Positions 37,797-45,238 of a DNA stretch of 64,000 nucleotides are shown in pieces (the stretch's first letter is position 1; each line of letters opens with the position of its first letter). A program made the translations under genes and the position numbers. Source of the stretch: Janthinobacterium sp. 17J80-10. GTDB lineage: Bacteria; Pseudomonadota; Gammaproteobacteria; Burkholderiales; Burkholderiaceae_D. The stretch lies in contig NZ_CP035311.1 of the NCBI RefSeq assembly GCF_004114795.1, positions 2,480,001-2,544,000 on the forward strand, given 5' to 3'. The notes beneath the pieces are model-generated. The model made no database searches, was not told the DNA's origin, and was given only the letters and a program-made list of their open reading frames with translations.

Positions 37797-39515
37797 TTAC
37801 AGATCCTCCGAGCCCAGCAGCATTTCAGTCAAGCCTTTGCCGGCCTTCACCATCGGCCAGACATTCTCGGTCTGGTCAGTGATGAAATTCATGAATACCA
37901 GCCTGTCCTTCATGGCAAAAGCGTCCTTCAATGCGCCATCGACATCGCGCGGATTTTCAATCTTCATGCCGACATGGCCGAACGACTCCGCCAGCTTGGT
38001 AAAGTCAGGCAGAGAATCCATGTACGACTCGGAATAGCGGGAACCATAGTCGATTTGCTGCCACTGGCGCACCATGCCGAGGAAACGGTTGTTCAGCAGG
38101 ATGATCTTGGGCGTCAGGTGATACTGCTTGCAGGTAGCGAGCTCCTGGATGCACATCTGGATCGAGGCTTCGCCGGTGATGCAGGCGACCGTGGCATCCG
38201 GGTTGGCCATCTGCACGCCCATGGCGTACGGCAAGCCCACGCCCATGGTGCCAAGACCACCGGAATTGATCCAGCGGCGCGGCTTGTCGAACTTGTAGTA
38301 TTGCGCAGCCCACATCTGATGCTGGCCGACGTCGGAGGTAATGAAGGCATCGCCCTTGGTGATATCCCAGACTTTCTCGACCACCGATTGCGGCTTGATG
38401 ACTTCGTCCGAGCCGGCGTATTTGAGACATTCGCGGCTGCGCCACTGATTGATCTGCTTCCACCAGTCGGCCAGCGCCGCAGCGTTGTTGGGCTTGGCGT
38501 CGGCGGCATCCAGTTGCGCCAGGAATTCCTGCAGCACTTCCTTGAGATTGCCGACGATGGGCACATCAACCTTGACGCGCTTGGAAATCGACGAGGGGTC
38601 GATATCGATATGGATGATCTTGCGCGACTGCGAGGCAAAATGCTTCGGGTTACCGATCACGCGGTCATCGAAGCGCGCGCCGATGGCGATCATCACGTCC
38701 GAGTGCTGCATGGCCATGTTGGCTTCGTAGGTGCCGTGCATGCCAGGCATGCCCACCGACAGCTCACTGGTGGCCTTGTAGCCGCCCAGGCCCATCAGGG
38801 TGTTGGTGCAGGGGTAACCGAGACGGTCGACCAGCTTGTTCAGTTCCGGCGCAGCGTCGGCCAGGATCACGCCGCCGCCGGCGTAAATCATCGGACGTTC
38901 TGCCTGCAGCAGCATTTGCACGGCCTTGCGGATCTGGCCGGCATGGCCCTTTTCCACCGGCTTGTAGGAACGCATCTCGACTTCCTTCGGATAGTCGAAT
39001 GCGCACTTGTGCATGGTAATGTCTTTGGGAATATCGACCAGTACCGGGCCTGGACGGCCTGAGCTGGCGATATAGAAAGCTTTCTTCATGGTGGATGCCA
39101 GGTCCCTGACATCCTTGACCAGGAAATTGTGCTTCACGCAAGGGCGGGTGATGCCGACCGTGTCGCATTCCTGGAAAGCATCCTGGCCGATCGCCGTCGA
39201 CGGCACCTGGCCGGAAATGACCACCATCGGAATCGAATCCATGTAGGCGGTCGCCAGGCCAGTCACGGCATTGGTGACGCCAGGGCCCGAGGTAACGATG
39301 GCAACGCCCACCTTGGTGGAACTGCGCGAATAGGCATCCGCTGCATGAACCGCAGCCTGCTCGTGGCGCACCAGAATATGCTGGAATTTGTCCTGATTGA
39401 AGATGGCGTCATAGATATACAGCACTGCGCCACCGGGATAGCCGAAAACGTGCTCAACGCCTTCTTCGGCAAGACAGCGTACGACGATCTCTGCGCCGGT
39501 AATTTCTGAACTCAT
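37797..39515 (-). CDS. ilvI: Acetolactate synthase large (catalytic) subunit
   Basis: 572 residues. ThDP-dependent condensation of pyruvate with pyruvate or 2-oxobutyrate, first common step of branched-chain amino acid synthesis. The catalytic glutamate lies in LVRHEQAAVHAADAY. The ThDP/Mg motif runs from ITGEASIQM to ILLNN. The usual GDG is GEA here, a conservative Asp-to-Glu change that I believe also occurs in relatives. Start ATG 39513-39515 has AAAGGA 6 bases upstream. A 34-residue in-frame extension without SD was rejected. A long structured leader precedes the gene. Confidence 0.97.
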   Translation of the reverse strand: MSSEITGAEIVVRCLAEEGVEHVFGYPGGAVLYIYDAIFNQDKFQHILVRHEQAAVHAADAYSRSSTKVGVAIVTSGPGVTNAVTGLATAYMDSIPMVVISGQVPSTAIGQDAFQECDTVGITRPCVKHNFLVKDVRDLASTMKKAFYIASSGRPGPVLVDIPKDITMHKCAFDYPKEVEMRSYKPVEKGHAGQIRKAVQMLLQAERPMIYAGGGVILADAAPELNKLVDRLGYPCTNTLMGLGGYKATSELSVGMPGMHGTYEANMAMQHSDVMIAIGARFDDRVIGNPKHFASQSRKIIHIDIDPSSISKRVKVDVPIVGNLKEVLQEFLAQLDAADAKPNNAAALADWWKQINQWRSRECLKYAGSDEVIKPQSVVEKVWDITKGDAFITSDVGQHQMWAAQYYKFDKPRRWINSGGLGTMGVGLPYAMGVQMANPDATVACITGEASIQMCIQELATCKQYHLTPKIILLNNRFLGMVRQWQQIDYGSRYSESYMDSLPDFTKLAESFGHVGMKIENPRDVDGALKDAFAMKDRLVFMNFITDQTENVWPMVKAGKGLTEMLLGSEDL

Positions 39516-39848
39516 ACTACGTCCTTTCAAGGTCCATTGGAAATTGATCGGATGCTCTCTCCTGGCGGGACTGTGCGCGACGATGGATCCGGAGGCTTCC
39601 CTTGTTCGGGCAGTCACGCGGATTCTGCGCGCATCCGTAGATGCGTTTCAAACCAGCGCTTGATGCCACTCGTTCAGCCGGGGGTTTCCAGGGCAACGCG
39701 ACAAGCCTGCCTGACAGGCTTGAGAGTCCCTCACGCTTGTGGCGTGGGTTAGAGCAAACAGCTTTCAAAGTGAAGCATGCCCATCCAGCATCCGGCATCT
39801 TGAGCCGGGTGCAGACGGACGAAAGATCCCTTCGGGATGTCGAAGGGA
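39516..39848 (-). ncRNA. Long structured leader of the ilvIHC mRNA (candidate cis-regulatory RNA)
   Basis: About 330 nt between the predicted transcription start and ilvI. In mRNA sense it holds five simple hairpins: 39827-39848 (8 bp), 39792-39808 (5 bp), 39732-39746 (5 bp), 39703-39721 (7 bp, AAGCCTG/CAGGCTT) and 39630-39645 (6 bp, loop of 4). A short frame at 39749-39784 encodes MGMLHFESCLL, ending in two leucine codons just before the third hairpin. An ilvH RNA motif has been described upstream of acetolactate synthase genes in betaproteobacteria, as I recall; I cannot test a match. No U-run terminator is seen inside the leader. Confidence 0.45.
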
Positions 39849-39853
39849 ATGAT

Positions 39854-39882
39854 ACGTTAATGCGTTGCCTCGTTTTGGTCAA
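39854..39882 (-). promoter_or_regulatory. Candidate promoter of ilvIHC
   Basis: Minus-strand TTGACC (39877-39882) and TAACGT (39854-39859) separated by 17 bases. The -35 is strong and the -10 weak; a TATCAT lies a few bases further downstream. Start of transcription would be near 39847. Confidence 0.5.
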
Positions 39883-39923
39883 GTAATATTCAATTAATTC
39901 CCTTTGAAATCAAGGATTTTGAG

Positions 39924-39974
39924 TAAAAAAACCTGCACAATCAAAAGCTTTTTTGCTAGCATTCGTGCAGTTTT
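39924..39974. terminator. Possible bidirectional terminator-like hairpin in the ilvI / sigma-factor gap
   Basis: Arms CTGCAC (39933-39938) and GTGCAG (39965-39970) enclose a 26-base interior that holds the palindrome AAAAGCTTTT. Minus-strand reading is followed by seven T, plus-strand reading by four T. It would insulate the divergent units; the stem is short, so confidence is low. Confidence 0.35.
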
Positions 39975-40045
39975 GTAATCAGCATCCACATCGACCTGTA
40001 CCGAGGCACTACGTGGCGGCATCTTCAGGATGACCGCTCCATCGC

Positions 40046-40615
40046 ATGGCAACCGACAAAGAACTCTCCGACTTCCTCGAAAATGTCGAGCGGCGCGCCT
40101 TCAAACAGGCCGTCTATGCCGTGCACAAGGATGAAGTAGCACTGGATATCGTGCAGGATGCCATGATCAAGCTGGCTGAGAAGTACGGCGACAAGCCCGC
40201 GGCGGAACTGCCGCCCCTGTTCCAGCGCATCCTGCAAAACGCCATTCTCGACCACTTCCGGCGCGAAAAGGTGCGCAATACCTGGGTCAGCCTGTTTTCC
40301 AGCCTGGGCAGCGACCAGGGCGACGACGACGAATTTGATTTATTGGAAAGCTATGCAGCCGAAGCCGGCAGCGGGGCCGCAGAGTCTGGCGCCGACCACC
40401 TGGAACGCGCGCAACTGCTGGCGATCATAGACGGCGAAGTACAAAAACTGCCAACCCGTCAACGCCAGGCCTTCCTCATGCGTTACTGGGAAGATCTGGA
40501 CGTCGCCGAAACCGCAGCAGCCATGGGGTGCACCGAGGGCAGCGTCAAAACACATTGCTCACGAGCAACTCATGCACTGGCACGTGCATTGAAAGCCAAG
40601 GGAATTTACTTATGA
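40046..40615 (+). CDS. RNA polymerase sigma factor, ECF-like
   Basis: 189 residues. Region 2: KQAVYAVHKDEVALDIVQDA, then PLFQRILQNAILDHFRREKV for core binding and -10 recognition. An acidic, glycine/alanine-rich linker follows (DQGDDDEFDLLES). Region 4: LPTRQRQAFLMRYWEDLDVA then GCTEGSVKTHCSRATHALA, the helix-turn-helix for the -35. This two-region layout is that of ECF or RpoE-type sigma factors. Its stop overlaps the next gene by 4 bases (ATGA), which suggests that the DUF3619 protein is its partner. The inducing signal is unknown. Confidence 0.9.
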   Translation: MATDKELSDFLENVERRAFKQAVYAVHKDEVALDIVQDAMIKLAEKYGDKPAAELPPLFQRILQNAILDHFRREKVRNTWVSLFSSLGSDQGDDDEFDLLESYAAEAGSGAAESGADHLERAQLLAIIDGEVQKLPTRQRQAFLMRYWEDLDVAETAAAMGCTEGSVKTHCSRATHALARALKAKGIYL

Positions 40616-41013
40616 ATACCAAAGACCTGAATTTCGCCTACCGGGTCAAGCATGCGCTTGATCAGAACCTGGACAATTTGCCGGCTTCCACCGCAGATCG
40701 TCTGGCTTCCGCGCGCAAAAATGCCCTTTCCCGCAAAAAGCCCGAAGCCCTCCGATTTCGCATCAGCAGCCTGGCCATCGCCGGGCAATTCGGCGGTTAT
40801 ATGCAGGAGCGCATGTCGTGGCTGAGCCGCGTCGGCGTGCTGACGCCCTTGCTGGTTGGCGCCCTGATATTTGTCGGCTTGTACGAATTCGAACAGGAAC
40901 AGCGCATTGCCGAACTGGCGGAACTCGATGTGGCCGTGCTGGCCGATGACCTTCCGGTCTCGGCTTACGTCGACAAGGGATTCAATGCCTATCTGGCAGC
41001 ACGGGACGATTAA
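40612..41013 (+). CDS. DUF3619 family membrane protein, candidate anti-sigma factor
   Basis: 133 residues. A basic, helical N-terminal part of about 75 residues (FAYRVKHALDQNLDNLPAST, then ADRLASARKNALSRKK) probably faces the cytoplasm. One membrane segment, GVLTPLLVGALIFVGLY, follows. A C-terminal tail of about 30 residues would face the periplasm. This topology matches single-span anti-sigma factors, though no zinc-binding anti-sigma motif is present. The ATG overlaps the sigma gene stop, and the DUF3106 gene follows after 2 bases. The anti-sigma role is inference from position and topology. Confidence 0.8.
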   Translation: MNTKDLNFAYRVKHALDQNLDNLPASTADRLASARKNALSRKKPEALRFRISSLAIAGQFGGYMQERMSWLSRVGVLTPLLVGALIFVGLYEFEQEQRIAELAELDVAVLADDLPVSAYVDKGFNAYLAARDD

Positions 41014-41015
41014 GA

Positions 41016-41765
41016 ATGACAATGGCGGCTTTCCAGGTGTTTGCGAATCCGGCCGTGCTGTTGCGCGGCGCCGGGCGCATGCTTGGAGTTATCGTCCTTG
41101 CATTGCTGGCGGCATGTTCGCGCGGCGAAGACCCGGCAGGCGCATCGCCGGGAGCCACCCTGCCACGGGGAGAGAATACTGTCCTGCCTGCGCCGCAAGG
41201 CCCGCAATCACTTGCCGGCAAGGTATCGCCCACCGACAAGCGTCCGCGCTGGGCCGAGCTGACGCTGGCGCAGCGGCAGGCACTCGCCCCGCTGGCGGCC
41301 GAATGGAATGACCTGGATGGCATCCGCAAGAAAAAGTGGCTGGAAATCGCCGCCCGGTATGCGCAAATGGCGCCGGAAGAGCAGCAACGCCTGCAGACCC
41401 GCATGCAGGAATGGACGCAACTGACGCCGGAACAGCGGCGCATCGCGCGCGAAAGCTATGTGCGCGCCAAAAAACTCGATGCCGGGCAAAAATCGGCGAA
41501 ATGGGAGATGTACCAAAACCTCCCGCATGAGGAAAAGCAAAAGCTGGTGGACAAGGCGGAAAGAAAGAAAAACGTCGTCAACCTGCCGCGCCCCCAGGCC
41601 GATCTCAGCAAGCCGGCGGCAACCAAACCCACCCCACCTGTGCTACCATCCGCCCCGACCGAAATGCCGGTCGCGCCACCACCGGCTGCGCCGCTGCCAA
41701 CGGCGCCACCGGGGCCTGCGACTCCGGCCAATCCCGCCGTTCCTCCGGTCGATGCACTGGGCTAG
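41016..41765 (+). CDS. DUF3106 domain lipoprotein
   Basis: 249 residues. N-terminal hydrophobic segment with lipobox LLAAC-S near residue 34, so probably a lipoprotein. Residues about 75-170 form the DUF3106 domain with repeated short motifs: ELTLAQRQAL, QMAPEEQQRL and QLTPEQRRIA. These recall the LTxxQ motif of CpxP/Spy/ZraP periplasmic proteins. The C-terminal 65 residues are proline/alanine-rich and likely disordered. The gene starts 2 bases after the DUF3619 stop. A role in periplasmic sensing is possible but not shown. Confidence 0.8.
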   Translation: MTMAAFQVFANPAVLLRGAGRMLGVIVLALLAACSRGEDPAGASPGATLPRGENTVLPAPQGPQSLAGKVSPTDKRPRWAELTLAQRQALAPLAAEWNDLDGIRKKKWLEIAARYAQMAPEEQQRLQTRMQEWTQLTPEQRRIARESYVRAKKLDAGQKSAKWEMYQNLPHEEKQKLVDKAERKKNVVNLPRPQADLSKPAATKPTPPVLPSAPTEMPVAPPPAAPLPTAPPGPATPANPAVPPVDALG

Positions 41766-41800
41766 GGCCTGGAAACCGAACAACTTCACCATTCACGCCG

Positions 41801-42319
41801 TTGGATACCCTTGCTCCTCCCCTGAAACGCCGCCTTGCCAGCATGCTGTATGAATCCATGCTGCTGTTCGGCGTGCTGTTCATTGCCGCATGGCTTTTTT
41901 CCACCTTGCTGCAGCAGCGTCATGCCCTGTATCTGCGCCATGCCCAGCAGCTTTGGCTGGTACTGGTGACAGGTGCCTATTTCGTCTGGTTCTGGACTCA
42001 TGGCGGCCAGACCCTGGCCATGAAAACCTGGCATATCCGCCTGGTGGACAAGAATGGTGCGGCGGTGCCCGCCTGGCGCGCAATCCTGCGCTATCTGCTG
42101 GCATGGCTGTGGTTCCTGCCCGGCCTCGGGCTGGCAGCTGCCCTGGGCGCAGCCACCTGGATGCTGATGCTGATCCCTGCGCTGAACTTGCTGCTGTGGG
42201 CCGTCGCCATCTATCTCGATCCGCAACGCCAGTTCCTGCATGATCGCCTGGCAGGCACGCGCCTGGTCATGACAAAGCCTGTCCCACGGCAGCCAGCCGC
42301 TGCAGCCACCCCGCGCTAG
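41801..42319 (+). CDS. RDD family membrane protein
   Basis: 172 residues. The RDD pattern is visible: KRRLASMLYESMLLFGVLFI (first helix with the arginine), GGQTLAMKTWHIRLVDKNG and a C-terminal HDRLAGTRLV with the second Asp-Arg. Three or four membrane helices. Start is TTG at 41801; no in-frame ATG lies upstream and the next one is 14 codons in, inside the conserved RLASMLYE segment. Some RDD proteins affect ion transport; function here is unknown. It lies 35 bases after the DUF3106 gene. Confidence 0.86.
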   Translation: MDTLAPPLKRRLASMLYESMLLFGVLFIAAWLFSTLLQQRHALYLRHAQQLWLVLVTGAYFVWFWTHGGQTLAMKTWHIRLVDKNGAAVPAWRAILRYLLAWLWFLPGLGLAAALGAATWMLMLIPALNLLLWAVAIYLDPQRQFLHDRLAGTRLVMTKPVPRQPAAAATPR

Positions 42320-42398
42320 ATACCGGCCATGCTTTTCCGGCGCGTGCCGGCCGGCTAGGCTACACTGGCTACTGGCATCAGGTCGGTTTTGCTCGCAC

Positions 42399-43340
42399 AT
42401 GGTTGCTCTTGTTTCCAGATTAATATTGATTGCGCAGCTGGCCATTGCTGCGGCCATCGCCTATGGCCTCACACGCTTGAACGGCATGGCGCCGGCACCA
42501 GCCATCCTGTGCGCCGCAATCGTGCTGCTGGCCGTGCGGATGTCCATTACCGCCAATAATTTCCGCCTTGCCTGGCGCTTTCGCAGTGAAACCCCGGGAC
42601 ACTGCCGCCTCACCGCATTCCAGGCATGCCGCCTGTATCTGAATGAATTCCGTTCCACCATGCTCAGTTCATCGTGGACGCTGCCATTTCACGCCTTCGC
42701 CGGCCACACGGCGCTGCAATCGCGCGGCTTGCCAGTACTGCTGATCCACGGCTATGGCTGCAACAGCGGTTACTGGCACAGCATGAGCCGCAAGCTGCGC
42801 GACGCAGGCATTACGCACCACGCGGTCAGCCTGGAACCGATCTTCGGCGACATCGACAGCTTCGTGCCATCCGTGCACGAAGCTGTCGAAAGACTGCGCC
42901 AGGAAAGCGGTAGCCAGAAAGTCATACTGCTGGCGCACAGCATGGGCGGACTGGTGGCACGTGCCTACCTGAATGTCCATGGCGATGACCGCATCGCCCG
43001 CGTCATTACCCTAGGCACGCCGCATCACGGCACCGGACTGGCCGACTTCGGCATGGGCGACAACAGCGAGCAAATGCGCTGGATTGCCAGCGATCGCGGC
43101 GGCACGCCGAGCGCCTGGCTACAGGAACTCGCAGCGCGCGAAGACCACCGGCGTTATGCGCTGTTCGTATCGATCTATTCCCATCACGACAATATCATCG
43201 CCCCGCAAACTTCCTCCGAACTGCCGGGCGCGCGCAACATCGACCTGCACGGCATTGGCCATGTGGCTCTGGGCCTGAACCCGCGCGTGCAAAAGATCGT
43301 CATCGACGAAATATTCGCGGCCGGACAGCCTGACGAATAA
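42399..43340 (+). CDS. Membrane-anchored alpha/beta hydrolase, lipase-like
   Basis: 313 residues. Two hydrophobic segments in the first 50 residues may anchor it, then an alpha/beta hydrolase domain follows. The oxyanion segment is LPVLLIHGYGCNSGYW and the nucleophile elbow is AHSMGG. The acid is probably the aspartate in SHHDNIIAPQ and the histidine is in GIGHVALG. GTPHHGTGLA after the nucleophile is typical of triacylglycerol lipases and esterases. Substrate unknown. It lies 79 bases after the RDD gene on the same strand. Confidence 0.88.
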   Translation: MVALVSRLILIAQLAIAAAIAYGLTRLNGMAPAPAILCAAIVLLAVRMSITANNFRLAWRFRSETPGHCRLTAFQACRLYLNEFRSTMLSSSWTLPFHAFAGHTALQSRGLPVLLIHGYGCNSGYWHSMSRKLRDAGITHHAVSLEPIFGDIDSFVPSVHEAVERLRQESGSQKVILLAHSMGGLVARAYLNVHGDDRIARVITLGTPHHGTGLADFGMGDNSEQMRWIASDRGGTPSAWLQELAAREDHRRYALFVSIYSHHDNIIAPQTSSELPGARNIDLHGIGHVALGLNPRVQKIVIDEIFAAGQPDE

Positions 43341-43373
43341 TGCTATGCTGCTGCGAAAATCAGGAAAACCCTT

Positions 43374-43970
43374 ATGAAATCGATTTGCATCTATTGCGGC
43401 TCGTCGCCGGGCATCCTGCCGGCATATGCCGAGGCCGCCAGGGCACTGGCGCAGGAAATGGTAAAAGGCGATATTGCCCTGGTCTATGGCGGCGGAAAAG
43501 TAGGCTTGATGGGCGTCGTCGCCGATGAAGTGATGCGACTGGGCGGCACGGTCACCGGCATCATTCCCAAGGCCTTGCTGGACTGGGAGGTCGGCCACCA
43601 CGGCTTGACGCAGCTGCACGTCGTCAAGGACATGCATGAACGCAAGGCCATGATGGCCGAGCTGTCGGACGGTTTCATTGCCCTGCCCGGCGGGATCGGC
43701 ACGCTGGAGGAATTGTTCGAAACCCTGACCTGGGCACAACTGGGTTTCCACGACAAGCCGATCGGCTTGCTGAATGTCGCCGGCTTTTACGATGGCCTGC
43801 TGAGCTTCCTCGGGCAAGTCGTCAGCCAGGGCTTCCTGAAGCAGGCACAAGCCACCCTGCTGATGCATGAAGTGCAGGCCGACAGGCTGCTGGCGCGCTT
43901 CCGGGAATTCCGCCCGGGCCAGCATCCGCACAAGCTGGACACACCCAGCGCACAAGCCTTGCTGCCTTGA
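43374..43970 (+). CDS. LOG family protein (TIGR00730 type)
   Basis: 198 residues. Rossmann-like fold of the LOG family, whose characterised members release adenine-type cytokinins from nucleoside 5'-monophosphates or hydrolyse AMP-like nucleotides. SICIYCGSSPGI at the N-terminus, VYGGGKVGLMG, the pair MHERKAMM and the signature PGGIGTLEELFE are all present. It ends 1 base before the stop of the convergent PLP-enzyme gene. The physiological substrate in this bacterium is unknown. Confidence 0.92.
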   Translation: MKSICIYCGSSPGILPAYAEAARALAQEMVKGDIALVYGGGKVGLMGVVADEVMRLGGTVTGIIPKALLDWEVGHHGLTQLHVVKDMHERKAMMAELSDGFIALPGGIGTLEELFETLTWAQLGFHDKPIGLLNVAGFYDGLLSFLGQVVSQGFLKQAQATLLMHEVQADRLLARFREFRPGQHPHKLDTPSAQALLP

Positions 43971-43971
43971 T

Positions 43972-45213
43972 TCAGGCGTCGAGCGCCTGTCTGAAATCCT
44001 CGACGAGGTCGGCGGTATCCTCGATCCCCACCGAGACGCGGATCAGGGATTCGGCAATGCCCATGCTGGCGCGCCGTTCGGCGCCCATTTCATAGAAAAT
44101 GGTATGCGCCACGGGGATCACGAGGGTACGGGTATCGCCCAGGTTACTTGCAGGCACAGCCAGCTTCAGGCGATTCAGGTAATCGAAGCAATCGATGCCA
44201 TCCTTCAATTCGAAGCTGAACAAGCCGCCATAAGCCTTGAACAAGTCACGCGCCAGGGCGTGCTGCGGATGCGAAGGCAAGCCTGGATAATGCACCGCGG
44301 CGACACGCGGGTCGGCCTGCAGCATGTGCGCAAGCGCCAGGGCATTGGTACATTCCCGGTCCTGCCGCAGCGCCATGGTCTCGGCGCCGACCGCCAGGTG
44401 GTGTGCGGCTTCCGGGCCGAGCGAGCCGCCGAAATCACGCAGGGACTTGGCGCGCAATTGCGCCATGCCCCACTGCTGCACCGGGCTGCGCTTGTAATTG
44501 TCGTAAATATTGGGGAAGGCATTCCAGTCGTACATCCCGGTATCGGTCAGCGCGCCCCCCAGCGCGTTGCCGTGGCCGCCGATCGACTTGGTCAGGGAAT
44601 TGACGACCAGGCCGGCGCCAACCTGCTTCGGCCGGAACAGATAGGGCGAAGTCATCGTATTGTCGACGACATACAGGATGCCGCGCTGCCGGCACAAGTC
44701 GCCGATGCGCGCCAGGTCGGCAATCTGCGTGCGCGGGTTGGCAATAGTCTCGACGAATACCAGGCGCGTGGCCGGGGTCAGCGCAGCTTCGACATTGGCG
44801 ACATCGGTGGCATCGACAAACGACACATCGATACCCTGGGAATTAACCGTTTGCCACAGGCTATTGGTATTACCGAACAAAAAAGCCGAAGACACCACAT
44901 GGTCGCCATCGCGCAGCAGTGCTTGCGCCACGGCGCCAATTGCCGCCATCCCGGTGGAAAAGCACAAGGTCGCAATGCCGTCTTCCATCCCGGTGATCTT
45001 ATCTTCAAGGGCGGATACGGTGGGATTGCCCTGGCGGCCGTAACGGTAGCCGGGCTTCTTGCCCTGGAATACCTCGGCCAGTTCACGCGCATCCTTGTAG
45101 CCGAAGGCCACGGAGGTATGGATAGGCTTGTGCAGGGATCCATGCTCGACCGGCTTTTGCCGGTCGCTATGCAGGATGGTGGTGGTGAAGCCGTATTTTT
45201 TGCTGTCGGTCAT
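43972..45213 (-). CDS. Cys/Met metabolism PLP-dependent enzyme (cystathionine gamma-synthase / O-acylhomoserine sulfhydrylase family)
   Basis: 413 residues, fold type I PLP enzyme. YRYGRQGNPTVSALEDKI and the cofactor-stacking region TLCFSTGMAAIGAV are present, and the PLP lysine lies in VVNSLTKSIGGHGNALGG. Such enzymes use O-succinyl- or O-acetylhomoserine with sulfide or cysteine, or act as gamma-lyases. In betaproteobacteria metZ often follows purF, but this sequence resembles a separate cystathionine gamma-synthase-like group, so no symbol is given. It starts 25 bases after purF. Confidence 0.85.
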   Translation of the reverse strand: MTDSKKYGFTTTILHSDRQKPVEHGSLHKPIHTSVAFGYKDARELAEVFQGKKPGYRYGRQGNPTVSALEDKITGMEDGIATLCFSTGMAAIGAVAQALLRDGDHVVSSAFLFGNTNSLWQTVNSQGIDVSFVDATDVANVEAALTPATRLVFVETIANPRTQIADLARIGDLCRQRGILYVVDNTMTSPYLFRPKQVGAGLVVNSLTKSIGGHGNALGGALTDTGMYDWNAFPNIYDNYKRSPVQQWGMAQLRAKSLRDFGGSLGPEAAHHLAVGAETMALRQDRECTNALALAHMLQADPRVAAVHYPGLPSHPQHALARDLFKAYGGLFSFELKDGIDCFDYLNRLKLAVPASNLGDTRTLVIPVAHTIFYEMGAERRASMGIAESLIRVSVGIEDTADLVEDFRQALDA

Positions 45214-45238
45214 GTCAATTCAGCTATTGCCGGCCGCC

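Noticed and set aside
39517-39882. A 121-residue frame spanning the ilvI leader
   Set aside because: Its first codon is part of the -35 box, it has no ribosome-binding site, and its composition is not protein-like. The region is better read as structured untranslated RNA.
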